This document shows positions 50,394-59,036 of a DNA stretch of 64,000 bases, one piece after another (the stretch's first letter is position 1; the number at the start of each line of letters is the position of its first letter). The DNA lies in NCBI RefSeq assembly GCF_002007105.1, contig NZ_MVBC01000008.1:62001-126000 (forward strand). Direction: 5' to 3'. This DNA is from Hymenobacter sp. CRA2 (GTDB lineage: Bacteria; Bacteroidota; Bacteroidia; Cytophagales; Hymenobacteraceae). A program made the position numbers and the translations under genes. Under the pieces are notes generated by a model, which ran no database searches, was not told the origin of the DNA, and was given only the letters and a program-made list of their open reading frames with translations.

Positions 50394-52091
50394 ATGAATC
50401 CAGCTTCTCGCCCCGAAGCTCCGGCCGTGCCCGCGTCCGGTAGCAGTGCGACGCGGCGCGCCTGGGCGCGGTGGCGGCAACCTATATTGCTGGGCGCTGC
50501 CTTGCTGAGCGGAGTGTTGCTGGGCTCCAACCCCTTTCGGCCCTCCGACCAGAACCCCGACGCCACGGCCCGCGGCTACCTGAAGTTCAAGGAAATCCTG
50601 AGCTACGTGGACCGCGAATACGTCGACTCGGTCAACGCCGAGGAGCTGTCGGACTACGCCATCAAGCGCCTGCTGGAGCGGCTGGATCCGCACTCGGTAT
50701 ACATCCCCGCCAAGGAGCAGCAGCAGGCCGCGGCCTTTCTGCAGAGCGACTACGACGGGGTAGGAGTGGAGTTTAACATGTTTCGCGACACCGTGACGGT
50801 GGTAGCCCCGCTCAGCGGTGGGCCCGCTGAGCAGGCCGGCATGCAGCCCGGCGACCGGGTGCTGGCCGTGGATGGGCAAAACGTGTCGGGGCAGCACTTG
50901 AGCAACGACCAGGTATTTGCCCGGCTGCGCGGCCCGCGCGGCAGCGCAGTGCGCATCCTGCTGCTGCGCCGCGGCCAGAGCCGCCCGCTAATCTTCACGC
51001 TCACCCGTAACCGCATCCCCAACGCCTCGGTGGACGTGGCCGCGCTGCTCCCGGATGGGCAAACGGGCTACATCAAGATCAGCCGTTTTGCCGCCGGCAC
51101 TTACGAGGAGTTTAAGGAAGCCCTGGGCCGGCTGCGGCGCGAAGGCATGACTAAGCTGGTGCTCGACCTGCGCGGCAACCCCGGCGGCTACCTCGACCGC
51201 GCCACCAGGATTGCCGACGAATTTATTAGCGGTACCCGCAAAATCGTGTACACCGACGGCAAGGGCGACCAGTACGACACCCAGACGTTTTCGCGGGTGG
51301 CCGGCGAGTTTGAGGACGGCCCGCTGGTGGTCATTGTCGACGAGGGCTCGGCCTCGGCTTCCGAAGTGCTGGCCGGCGCTTTGCAGGATCAGGACCGCGC
51401 CCTGGTGGTAGGCCGCCGTTCCTTCGGTAAGGGCCTGGTGCAGCAGCCGATTACGCTCAACGACGGCTCGGAGCTGCGCCTGACCATTGCGCGCTACTAC
51501 ACGCCCTCGGGCCGCTCCATTCAGAAGCCCTACCGCGACGGCGTGGCCGCTTACGACCGCGACATTCAGGAGCGCTACGCCCGCGGCGAAGCCTTCCACG
51601 CCGACAGCGTCCACTTCGCGCCGAAGCTGCGCTTCCGCACCGCGCACGGCCGCACAGTGTACGGCGGCGGCGGCATCATGCCAGACGTGTTCGTGCCGCG
51701 CGACAGCACCACCCAGAACCGCTACTTCGCCCGTCTGCAGGGCAGCAACCTGGTGCGTGAGTTTGCGCTGACGCTCTACCAGGAGCACCGTACCGAGCTG
51801 GAGCAAATTACCTTCGAGCAGTACCTGCGCACCTTCGAGGTCAGCGCCATTCAGCTGCAGGCCCTAGCTGGTCGCGCCGCCCAGGAAGGTGTGCGCACCA
51901 ATGCCGCTGCGCTGGAGCGCTGCACGCCCGCTCTGCGCAACCAGCTGAAAGCATTGGTGGCCCGCAGTGCCTACGGCAAGGACGCCTACTACGCCGTGCT
52001 GCGCGAGCAGGACCACGAGTTGAAACAGGCCATGATCAGCCTGCAAGAGGCCAACTCGCGCCTGGCGCTGGGCGAGACGAACGGGCAGTAG
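50394..52091 (+). CDS. S41 family C-terminal processing protease (CtpA-like)
   Basis: A 565-residue membrane-anchored periplasmic serine protease. A basic N-terminus and one membrane segment (about 25-44, PILLGAALLSGVLLG) are followed by an N-terminal cap. A PDZ domain covers about 115-205 (YDGVGVEFNMFRDTV, AEQAGMQPGDRVLAVDGQNV), and the S41 protease core about 215-430. The catalytic Ser/Lys pair is in DEGSASASEVLAG and RRSFGKGLVQQPI. The C-terminal helical part is longer than in the shortest family members but usual for Bacteroidota. It probably trims envelope proteins or lipoproteins. Confidence 0.95.
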   Translation: MNPASRPEAPAVPASGSSATRRAWARWRQPILLGAALLSGVLLGSNPFRPSDQNPDATARGYLKFKEILSYVDREYVDSVNAEELSDYAIKRLLERLDPHSVYIPAKEQQQAAAFLQSDYDGVGVEFNMFRDTVTVVAPLSGGPAEQAGMQPGDRVLAVDGQNVSGQHLSNDQVFARLRGPRGSAVRILLLRRGQSRPLIFTLTRNRIPNASVDVAALLPDGQTGYIKISRFAAGTYEEFKEALGRLRREGMTKLVLDLRGNPGGYLDRATRIADEFISGTRKIVYTDGKGDQYDTQTFSRVAGEFEDGPLVVIVDEGSASASEVLAGALQDQDRALVVGRRSFGKGLVQQPITLNDGSELRLTIARYYTPSGRSIQKPYRDGVAAYDRDIQERYARGEAFHADSVHFAPKLRFRTAHGRTVYGGGGIMPDVFVPRDSTTQNRYFARLQGSNLVREFALTLYQEHRTELEQITFEQYLRTFEVSAIQLQALAGRAAQEGVRTNAAALERCTPALRNQLKALVARSAYGKDAYYAVLREQDHELKQAMISLQEANSRLALGETNGQ

Positions 52092-52404
52092 CTGGAGGCA
52101 ACTACCTGGTCAGGGACTTGAGTACGCCAGCTTACACCTGAACAGCCACAATCAGCCCGTCCTGTCGAGCGCAGCCGAGACATCTCGCTCGCGTAGTAAC
52201 TTCAATCGTTGCAAGATGAAGTCACTATCGGCCATCAGCACGCGAGATGTCTCGACAAGCTCGACAGGACGAACCTTTTTCGAGGCGTTCAATGAGCAGC
52301 TTACCACCCGAGCAAGATGTCTCGGCTGCGCTCGACATGACGGGCATAGAGCATTGTCCTAGCGAAGCCAACCCTACAACAGCGCGTTGCCCTGGACCGC
52401 TTGC
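52092..52404. repeat. Cluster of three GCGAGATGTCTCG-type repeats
   Basis: A gene-free 313 nt between convergent genes. An inverted copy at 52159-52188 (GTCCTGTCGAGCGCAGCC then GAGACATCTCGC) and a direct copy at 52242-52270 (GCGAGATGTCTCGACAAG then CTCGACAGGAC) form a long near-perfect stem of about 29 bp. A third direct copy follows at about 52310-52343. Related copies lie inside the inverted-end elements at 9854-9882 and 58897-58928. Confidence 0.88.
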
Positions 52405-54261
52405 TCAGGCCTCTACCGTGCTGGGCGCCGCCGTCGTGACGACGAAGGCCGCCGGTAGTGGCACCAGACGCAGCCGGAAATACGCTCCGCCGCGGTTTTC
52501 CTGTTCCAGTTGGCTGCCGAGCTGCTCGGCCAGGGACATGACCAAGCGCTGCCCGAAGGAGCGACGCAGATTGCTGCTGTCGGGAGGTGGTAGGCCGGGG
52601 CCGTTGTCCTGCACTTCCAGCACCAGGCCGTGGTCGGCGGTGGGGCCGAAATACACGCGCAGCGCCGGATGGGCTACGTTGGCGTAAGCATACTTAAAAG
52701 CGTTGGTGAGCAACTCGTTCAGGATCAGGCCCAGCGGCACGGCCCAGTCGATGTCCAGCGGCGGCGACTCCACCTCCACTTGCACGTCGAAGTAGGTGCG
52801 GCTGTGCCCGTAGGCGGCCAGCAGGCCGTCGACGAGGTCGTGGATGTAGGCGCGCATGTCTACGCTGCCCACGTTGTCGGTCTGGTACAGGCGCTGGTGA
52901 ATGAGCACCATGGCTTCCACGCGCTGCTGGCCCTCGCGCACGGCCCGCACGGCGCCCTCGTCGGTGAGGCGATTCGATTGCAGGCGCAGTAGGCTGGAGA
53001 CGATGGCCAGGTTGTTCTTCACACGGTGGTGCAGCTCTTTCATCAGCACCGTGAGGCGGGTGGCCTGCTCGCTGATGCGCTGGTTTTGCTCGGAGATGGT
53101 GCCGTTGGTGAGCTGCAGCTGCGCGTTGGTGCGCCGGATGATGCGGTACTGCTGCGCCGTGACCAGCAGCAGCACGGCCAGCAACGACGCCCCGGCGCCC
53201 AGGGCCCAGAGCTGCTGCTTTTGCCGGGCGTTGTCCTCGCCGAGGCGGGTAATCTGGGCCTGCTTTTTCTCGGCGGCGTAGGCGGCTTCCACCTTGGCCA
53301 CGGCTTGGGCAATGTCCACGTTGACGAGAGCATCCTGGGTGCTTTTCCACTCATCGAGCAGTTCCAGGGCCCGGGCCGGCTGGCCGGCGGCGCGGTAGGC
53401 CATGTAGGCCGATTGCAGCGAGTTGCAGAGGCGGTGCGGGTCGCCGGAGGCGCGGCCTAGGGCCAGGCTTTTTTCGCCGGCGGCAATGGCCTCCTGAAAG
53501 CGGCCCTGGCGGCGGTAGGCCCAGCAGATGTTGCGGTAGGCGTGCTCCAGGCCGTTGCGGTTGTTTTGCTGCTCGTAAAGCGGAATGGCCCTTTTGAAGT
53601 AGGCAATGGCCTCGTCCAGCTTCGCGTCGCGGTCCATCAGCAGCTGCCCGAAATCGGCGTACACCACGGGCAGAAACGACGGCTGCGGGTGAAAGCGCTG
53701 CTCCACGTGCAGGGCCTTGAGGTAACACTGCTCGGCTGAATCGAGGCGGCCCAGGTCGCGGTACACGATGCCCTGCGTGATGTAGGCGCGGCTCAGCTCG
53801 GAGTAGTGCGGCCCGCGGCGGGCCGCGGCTTCGGCCTGGTAGCCCAGGCGCAGGGCTTTGCGCGTGAGCAGCGGGATGGTTTGCCCGTCGCCCATGCGCT
53901 TGTAAGTCTGCGCAATGAGGTTGTAAGTGGCAGCTTCGCCTTCGCTGCGGCCCTGCTGCTCAAACAAAGTCAGGGCCCGCTGCCCGTAGTACAGGCTGGA
54001 GTCGAAGTCGCTTTTGTTGCGCAGGGCGCTGCCCAGCAGCAGGTAGCCCTGGGCCAGCCCGCGCCCGTCGCTCAGCTGCCGGGCCAGCCGCACCACGTAG
54101 CGGCTGTGGCGCAGGGCCGAGTCGTTGTTGCTGGACAGCTCGCGCCGGGCCTGCTCGCTCCACCGCCGTATCTGAGCGGTATCGGTGGGCGCGCCGGCTT
54201 GTGCCGTCGCTGTCATGGCCACCACGGCCCACAGGCTACCTAACCAATACCACGGACGCAT
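52405..54261 (-). CDS. TPR-containing sensor histidine kinase (HisKA_2 type)
   Basis: A 618-residue sensor kinase from the ATG at 54261, which gives a signal-type N-terminus (WLGSLWAVVAMTATAQAG). Residues about 25-325 are tetratricopeptide repeats (GLAQGYLLLGSALRNKSDFD, YSELSRAYITQGIVYRDLGR). One membrane segment lies at about 345-368 (LWALGAGASLLAVLLLVTAQ), then a coiled coil. A HisKA_2 phospho-acceptor helix follows (LMKELHHRVKNNLAIVSSLL, about 400-420) and an HATPase_c domain runs to about 610 (ILNELLTNAFKYAY, VQDNGPGLPPPD). The two-His HHRVKNN box is the mark of this family. It follows the LytTR-type regulator gene on the same strand. Confidence 0.94.
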   Translation of the reverse strand: MRPWYWLGSLWAVVAMTATAQAGAPTDTAQIRRWSEQARRELSSNNDSALRHSRYVVRLARQLSDGRGLAQGYLLLGSALRNKSDFDSSLYYGQRALTLFEQQGRSEGEAATYNLIAQTYKRMGDGQTIPLLTRKALRLGYQAEAAARRGPHYSELSRAYITQGIVYRDLGRLDSAEQCYLKALHVEQRFHPQPSFLPVVYADFGQLLMDRDAKLDEAIAYFKRAIPLYEQQNNRNGLEHAYRNICWAYRRQGRFQEAIAAGEKSLALGRASGDPHRLCNSLQSAYMAYRAAGQPARALELLDEWKSTQDALVNVDIAQAVAKVEAAYAAEKKQAQITRLGEDNARQKQQLWALGAGASLLAVLLLVTAQQYRIIRRTNAQLQLTNGTISEQNQRISEQATRLTVLMKELHHRVKNNLAIVSSLLRLQSNRLTDEGAVRAVREGQQRVEAMVLIHQRLYQTDNVGSVDMRAYIHDLVDGLLAAYGHSRTYFDVQVEVESPPLDIDWAVPLGLILNELLTNAFKYAYANVAHPALRVYFGPTADHGLVLEVQDNGPGLPPPDSSNLRRSFGQRLVMSLAEQLGSQLEQENRGGAYFRLRLVPLPAAFVVTTAAPSTVEA

Positions 54262-54396
54262 AAAACAGGAAAGAAAGCGGTGCCGGTACCGCCCGGCGTA
54301 TTGCAAGGTAAACGGCCTGATCAGCGGCTGCTACGCCCGGCGCCCGAGCAACCCGCGCACGTGGGCCAACGACCGGGTTTGGTAGGTAAGCGGCGG

Positions 54397-55155
54397 CTAG
54401 CGCACCAGGAAGTGCTGCAAAAACGACTCCTTGTACTGACGGCCCAGCGGCACGGTGTGCTCGGCCACCACCGCCTCGGTTTCGCTGAATGACTCCACCT
54501 GGTGAATGTTGACGGCGTGGGAGCGGTGCACGCGCACCAGCTGCGGCACGGCCAGGCGCTCCAGCACCGTGCTCAGGGGCAGGCGCAGGGCGTACTTGCG
54601 AGAGGCCGTTACCAGCGTGGTGTAGGTGTTATCGGCTTCGAGCACGAGGATGTCGGCCAGCGGCACGCGCACAAACTGGTAGTTGTGCTTGATGAACACG
54701 TGCCCGTTGAGCTGCAAAATGGACTCGCGCGAGAGTGGCTCCCGGTCGGTGGGGGCGGCCGCGGGAGTGGCCGGCGCCGTGAAAGGCCGCAGGGCTACTT
54801 CAATGGCGGCGCGCAGGCCGGGCAGCGTCACGGGTTTGGTGAGGTAGGCGGCGGGGCTGGTTTGCAGGGCGCGGTCGAGGGTTTCCCGGTCGCCGTGGGC
54901 GGTGAGGTAGATGATGGGCAGCGGGCGCAGAGCCTGCAACCGGGCCGCCGTTTCGATGCCGTCCCAGTCGCCCTGAATGTTGATGTCGCAGAGCAGCAGG
55001 TCGATGGGGTACTGCTCGAAAAGCTCCAGGGCGCGCCGGCCGTTGCGGGCCGGGCCCACCACGGTATAGCCCTCGGCCTCCAGCAGGTCGCTCAGGTCCA
55101 GCGCCAGCACGGCTTCGTCTTCGACCAGTAAAATGTGCACGCGGCTGTCGCTCAT
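54397..55155 (-). CDS. LytTR-family response regulator
   Basis: A 252-residue regulator. The receiver (about 1-122) has the acidic pair E12/D13 in LLVEDEAVL, phospho-acceptor Asp57 in LLLCDINIQG and Lys107 in YLTKPVTLPGL. A Pro/Ala-rich linker leads to a LytTR DNA-binding domain at about 150-250 (VFIKHNYQFVRVPLADILVL, YALRLPLSTVLERL, VRVHRSHAVNIHQVESF). It lies 135 nt upstream of the TPR kinase gene on the same strand, so the two likely form a signalling pair. Targets are unknown. Confidence 0.95.
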   Translation of the reverse strand: MSDSRVHILLVEDEAVLALDLSDLLEAEGYTVVGPARNGRRALELFEQYPIDLLLCDINIQGDWDGIETAARLQALRPLPIIYLTAHGDRETLDRALQTSPAAYLTKPVTLPGLRAAIEVALRPFTAPATPAAAPTDREPLSRESILQLNGHVFIKHNYQFVRVPLADILVLEADNTYTTLVTASRKYALRLPLSTVLERLAVPQLVRVHRSHAVNIHQVESFSETEAVVAEHTVPLGRQYKESFLQHFLVR

Positions 55156-55510
55156 GGCAGAGGTACTTCAGCAAGGAAAATCTAATGCCGGCAAGACGCC
55201 AAAAACTACCCGGTCACTGGGCGCGGCAATTGGGCCACCTAATGTCGGGAGCCCCGCGGACATTGCCAAAATCCAAGCGGCGCGAATAATTGTCTAACGC
55301 ATTGGGCTTGCTGCATATAACCGGCGGATTGTCTTAACAACCTTGGCAAAGGCCTGCCAGTAAGCTGATTGCCTAGCCGAATGGCGCAGAGCCGGGCCGT
55401 ATCAGCAGGCACATGGTACGCGGCGCAGACTGCGCCGGGCGGTACGGCTTTTTCGTACCTTCACGGCCTACCCCGAGCTTCGTTTTCCCACCCCGTTTTC
55501 CTCGCCGAAC
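55156..55510 (+). other. Intergenic region ahead of hmgA, no gene seen
   Basis: About 355 nt between divergent genes. A weak -7-like TACCTTCA occurs at 55456-55463, about 50 nt before the hmgA start. No strong repeat or other structure is evident. Confidence 0.45.
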
Positions 55511-56716
55511 ATGCCGTATTACCACCGCCTCGGTCAGATTCCGCGCAAGCGCCACACCCAGTTCCGCCAGCCCGACGGCTCGCTCTACTCCGAGCAGCTG
55601 GTGGGTACGCTGGGCTTCTCGGGCGTTTCGTCGCTGCTCTATCATCAGAACCCGCCCACGCAGATCAAGCGCGTGGGCACGCCCCGGCCCTACGCGCCCA
55701 AGCTGCTGAAGGACCGCCCGCTGCAGCCCACCCACCTGCGCACCCTGCCCCAAACCAGCACCGGCACCGACTACCTCTCGGCCCGCCAGACCTTGCTGGC
55801 CAACGCCGACGTGGCCCTGAGCATCTGCAACCCCACCGCGGGGCGCATGGATTACTATTACAAGAACGCGCTGGCCGACGAGGTCATCTTCGTGCACGAG
55901 GGCCGCGGCGAGCTGTGGAGCCAGTTGGGCAAGGTACAGTTCGAGCCGGGCGACTACGTGGTCATTCCGCGCACCATCATCCACCAGTTTCACTTCGAAG
56001 AAGGGCCGGTGCGCCTGCTCATCATCGAGTCGTTCAGCCCGGTGGAAACGTGCCGCCGTTACCGCAACCACTTCGGGCAGCTGCTGGAACACTCGCCCTA
56101 CTGCGAGCGGGACATCCGGCCCCCGCACGAGCTGGTGACCGAAGACGACGGTAAAGAGGAATACCGCCTGCTGGTGAAGCGCGAGGACGCCTTGCACGAG
56201 CTGATTTACGCCCACACGCCCTTCGACGTGGTGGGCTGGGACGGATACTTCTTCCCCTACGCCATCAGCATCCACGACTTCGAGCCCATCACCGGCCGTC
56301 TGCACCAGCCGCCGCCCGTGCACCAGCAGTTCGAGGCGCACAACTTCGTCATCTGCTCCTTCGTGCCGCGGCTGTTCGACTACCACCCGCTGTCGATTCC
56401 GGCGCCCTACAACCACTCCAACGTGGATTCCGACGAGGTGCTGTACTACGTGGCCGGCAACTTCATGTCGCGCCGCGGCGTGGACCTGGCCTCCTTCACG
56501 CTGCACCCCTCCGGCCTGCCGCACGGCCCGCACCCGGGCACCGTGGAGGCCAGCATCGGCAAGAAAGAAACCCACGAGCTGGCCGTGATGGTGGACACCT
56601 TCCGCCCGCTTTACCTTACCGAAACCGCCCTGCAGTACGAGGATACCGGTTACCCCATGAGCTGGAACCCCGACTACCCGCACGCCGGGCCCAAGCCGGC
56701 GGATATGATGGACTAG
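55511..56716 (+). CDS. hmgA: Homogentisate 1,2-dioxygenase
   Basis: A 401-residue iron(II) ring-cleaving dioxygenase of the tyrosine/phenylalanine breakdown pathway that converts homogentisate to maleylacetoacetate. It carries family stretches MPYYHRLGQIPRKRHTQFR at the N-terminus, DEVIFVHEGRGELWSQLG, VVIPRTIIHQFHF in the first cupin, and the active-site region APYNHSNVDSDEVLYYVAGN and HPSGLPHGPHPGTVEAS in the second. The iron ligands (two His and one Glu) are expected in the second cupin. It is slightly shorter than the fungal and human enzymes but normal for Bacteroidota. It stands alone and ends in a very strong terminator. Confidence 0.96.
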   Translation: MPYYHRLGQIPRKRHTQFRQPDGSLYSEQLVGTLGFSGVSSLLYHQNPPTQIKRVGTPRPYAPKLLKDRPLQPTHLRTLPQTSTGTDYLSARQTLLANADVALSICNPTAGRMDYYYKNALADEVIFVHEGRGELWSQLGKVQFEPGDYVVIPRTIIHQFHFEEGPVRLLIIESFSPVETCRRYRNHFGQLLEHSPYCERDIRPPHELVTEDDGKEEYRLLVKREDALHELIYAHTPFDVVGWDGYFFPYAISIHDFEPITGRLHQPPPVHQQFEAHNFVICSFVPRLFDYHPLSIPAPYNHSNVDSDEVLYYVAGNFMSRRGVDLASFTLHPSGLPHGPHPGTVEASIGKKETHELAVMVDTFRPLYLTETALQYEDTGYPMSWNPDYPHAGPKPADMMD

Positions 56717-56743
56717 GTAAGGTGGCGGATTCGCCGTAGTTTG

Positions 56744-56785
56744 GCAGCTACTTCTCCTGCCCCGCGGGGCAGGAGAAGTAGCTGC
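56744..56785 (+). terminator. Perfect 42-bp palindromic terminator after hmgA
   Basis: GCAGCTACTTCTCCTGCCCC plus G is followed by its exact reverse complement with no loop mismatch, then TATCTTTTTT. It starts 28 nt past the hmgA stop. Perfect palindromy makes it effective on either strand. Confidence 0.93.
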
Positions 56786-56807
56786 TATCTTTTTTACTGA
56801 TGACTCC

Positions 56808-57356
56808 ATGAGGCGTATCGCGTTTCACATTCCGTCTGCGCTGGGTTGGCTACTGCTGCTGACCGTTGGTTTCGGCTGCAAAAAGGAAGAATCCATCGCA
56901 ACGTTTGAGGTGGTAAATTCGGCCCTATACCCAGGCGCGGAGTTGGGCTTAGGGCCCGGGCCGCAGCACTACTTGCCGGTGCGGCAGGTGTATTCCCGGC
57001 TCGATCAGGCTAGTAACAACAACGGCACTTCGCCCAACCAAGTACAAGCTGCCACGCTCAGCGAAGTAGAGCTGCAGTTGACCAGCAGCTATGCTGCGCA
57101 AAATTTCGATCGGCTGCGTTCTGTTACCGTTTACCTGATCGATGCCCAAGGCGCCCGCAGTGTGCTGGCGCAGACGACGGCTATTCCGTCAGGAGCGACG
57201 CGGTTGTTGCTCACCCACGGCGGCCCGTCCATGCTGAGCGAATTAAAAGCCGGCTCGTACTACGTAGCGCCCGCAGTTGAGCTGCAGTCCGGCGCTCAGC
57301 TAGCAGGCGATTTGAAGCTGCAGTTGCGGTATCAGGTGCAGGCGCGCAAGCCTTAA
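56808..57356 (+). CDS. Small lipoprotein, unknown function
   Basis: A 182-residue predicted lipoprotein. The signal segment ends in LTVGFGC, with Cys24 as the lipidated residue, followed by KKEE. The mature part is beta-rich (TLSEVELQLTSSYAAQNFDR, LRSVTVYLIDAQGARSVLAQ, LKLQLRYQVQARKP). Its spacing of strand motifs (a helix or loop, then FDRLRSVTVYLI) resembles that of the two tandem lipoproteins downstream (FDFLESITLYIS), so it may be a distant third member. It lies just after the hmgA terminator. Confidence 0.8.
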   Translation: MRRIAFHIPSALGWLLLLTVGFGCKKEESIATFEVVNSALYPGAELGLGPGPQHYLPVRQVYSRLDQASNNNGTSPNQVQAATLSEVELQLTSSYAAQNFDRLRSVTVYLIDAQGARSVLAQTTAIPSGATRLLLTHGGPSMLSELKAGSYYVAPAVELQSGAQLAGDLKLQLRYQVQARKP

Positions 57357-57552
57357 TGGGCTCGGAGCGTAGGTAGCACCGGAATGGTGGGTGTATAAGC
57401 GCCATGAAAAATTGCGTAAGTACAATAATTGGGTGCGGGTGTACTTAATTTATGTGTTGTAGGGTTCTGGAGCGAATCTGCGTTATTTTATAGTTAGAGC
57501 GAAACCAAGTGGGTTGATAATGGCGTATGTTGCCCCATACTCCCGATTGTAC

Positions 57553-58083
57553 ATGAAAAAAGTCCTATTTCTGTTTGCCGCCTTGGTGCTCATTGGGGCT
57601 GCTTCCTGCAAGAAACTCGATAAGCTGCTGACCTTTTACATCGAGGACACGCAGAACATCCGCGTGCCCGGTAGCGGCTTGCCGATTGGGTCCATGCTGC
57701 CCATTTCGCCGGTGGCCGTAAGCACCCGCTCGGAAGAGCGGTTCCAGAACGAAAACACCCGCGCCGACCTGGTGAAAGACGTGAGCCTGAACAAACTCAC
57801 CCTAACCGTCACCGACCCGAGCACGGCCAACTTCGACTTCCTCGAAAGCATCACGCTCTACATCAGCACCGATAACACGGACCGCGTGCCGCTGGCCTCG
57901 CTGAGCAACGTGCCTACGGGCGCCAAAACCATCGAGCTGCAGCCCAGCGGCACCAAGCTCGATAAGTACGTGAAGGCCCCGAGCTACACCCTGACCACCG
58001 AGGCGCGCATCCGCCGCGCCGTGGGCCAGGACATCAACGTGCGCTCCGACGCCCGGTTCAAGGTAACGGCCGACCCGCTGTAG
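57553..58083 (+). CDS. Small lipoprotein, tandem paralogue 1
   Basis: A 176-residue predicted lipoprotein from the ATG at 57553; the frame is open to 57514. The lipobox is IGAASC, lipidated on Cys19, then KKLDKLLTFYIEDTQ. The mature domain is beta-rich and shares long near-identical blocks with the next gene: LVKDVSLNKLTL, then ANFDFLES against ANFDFLEN, KTIEL, KLDKY, and the identical ending FKVTADPL. The two genes clearly arose by duplication. Function is unknown. No receptor or SusD partner lies beside them. Confidence 0.88.
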   Translation: MKKVLFLFAALVLIGAASCKKLDKLLTFYIEDTQNIRVPGSGLPIGSMLPISPVAVSTRSEERFQNENTRADLVKDVSLNKLTLTVTDPSTANFDFLESITLYISTDNTDRVPLASLSNVPTGAKTIELQPSGTKLDKYVKAPSYTLTTEARIRRAVGQDINVRSDARFKVTADPL

Positions 58084-58184
58084 CCTTGCCCACTTAGGCT
58101 GCTGCCCCGGCTGCGCTGGTTTTGCCAGGGCGACCGGGGCAGTTTGCTTTGGGCGGCGCAGGGCAGTATTAGTTGATGAGTATG

Positions 58185-58214
58185 TTGTAATGCGCAGGTA
58201 GCGTGCTATTTTCG
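58185..58214 (+). promoter_or_regulatory. Probable promoter of the second tandem lipoprotein gene
   Basis: TTG (58185-58187) and TATTTTCG (58207-58214) are 19 nt apart, a near match to the Bacteroidetes promoter. Transcription would begin close to the ATG at 58237, so the tandem genes may be transcribed separately. Confidence 0.45.
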
Positions 58215-58236
58215 CCGCAACCTCCACCGTGTGCTT

Positions 58237-58764
58237 ATGACCAAAAAACTTCTACTTCCCCTGATAGCCGTCCTGCTACTGGGGGTGGGCGCGTGTAAGA
58301 AAATCAACGAGCTGCTTACGTTCTACATCGAGGATTCGCAGGCGTTTCAGCTGCCGGCCTCGCCCTTGGTGGGCCAGCTGCCGCTGCTGGCTTTTCCGGT
58401 GCAGTTCAACTCGGCCGAGGAGTACCGCAAGGCCAACACCGCCGCCAATCTGGTGAAGGACGTGAGCCTGAACAAGCTCACGCTGGACATCAGCGGGCCG
58501 AGCAACGCCAACTTCGACTTTCTGGAAAACGTGGCCGTGTACATCAGCCTCGACCCGAGCGAGCGGACCCTGCTGGCCTCCCTCGACCAGGTGCCCATGG
58601 GTGTCAAAACCATTGAGCTGCGCTCCAGCAACGCCAAGCTGGACAAGTACCTGAAGACCGATCAGTACATCCTGAGCGTGGAAACGCGCTTCCGCAGTCC
58701 GCTCACGCAAAACACCGACATGAGCATCAACTACAAGTTCAAGGTAACGGCCGACCCTTTGTAG
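58237..58764 (+). CDS. Small lipoprotein, tandem paralogue 2
   Basis: A 175-residue predicted lipoprotein from the ATG at 58237. The lipobox LGVGAC gives lipidated Cys20, followed by KKINELLTFYIEDSQ, matching the start of the preceding paralogue. The two proteins diverge most at about residues 35-65 (loop region), which suggests a shared scaffold with different surface or ligand loops. The stop is 60 nt before repeat copy 3. Function is unknown. Confidence 0.88.
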   Translation: MTKKLLLPLIAVLLLGVGACKKINELLTFYIEDSQAFQLPASPLVGQLPLLAFPVQFNSAEEYRKANTAANLVKDVSLNKLTLDISGPSNANFDFLENVAVYISLDPSERTLLASLDQVPMGVKTIELRSSNAKLDKYLKTDQYILSVETRFRSPLTQNTDMSINYKFKVTADPL

Positions 58765-58823
58765 GCAGAAGGAACAAGGAGGAATGACACAGCCCAAGTT
58801 GTAGAACGTGGCTAGAGTTAGTT

Positions 58824-58991
58824 CCCCTCCTCAGTTGAGGAGGGGCTAGGGGTGGTTGAACGGCTAGAGCTAAAGGTTACTAGCCGGTATCAGCACGCGA
58901 GATGTCTCGACTGCGGCTTTTCATGACGTTCTGTGTCGGACGTGTTAAATCGAGGTCAACCACCCCTAGCCCCTCCTCAGCTGAGGAGGGG
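58824..58991. repeat. Inverted-end dispersed repeat element, copy 3
   Basis: The left palindrome at 58824-58845 has one changed base (CAGTTG for CAGCTG) and is followed by GCTAGGGGTGGTTGA. The right arm TCAACCACCCCTAGCC with an intact palindrome ends at 58991. Outer AGAGTTAGTT and AACTAACC-like sequences extend the symmetry. The interior contains a GCGAGATGTCTCG repeat (58897-58928). It separates the convergent lipoprotein and HMG-CoA reductase genes. Confidence 0.93.
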
Positions 58992-59036
58992 GACTAACCT
59001 TAGCTCTGGCTTTAGGTTACCCGCAACTTGGGTTGA

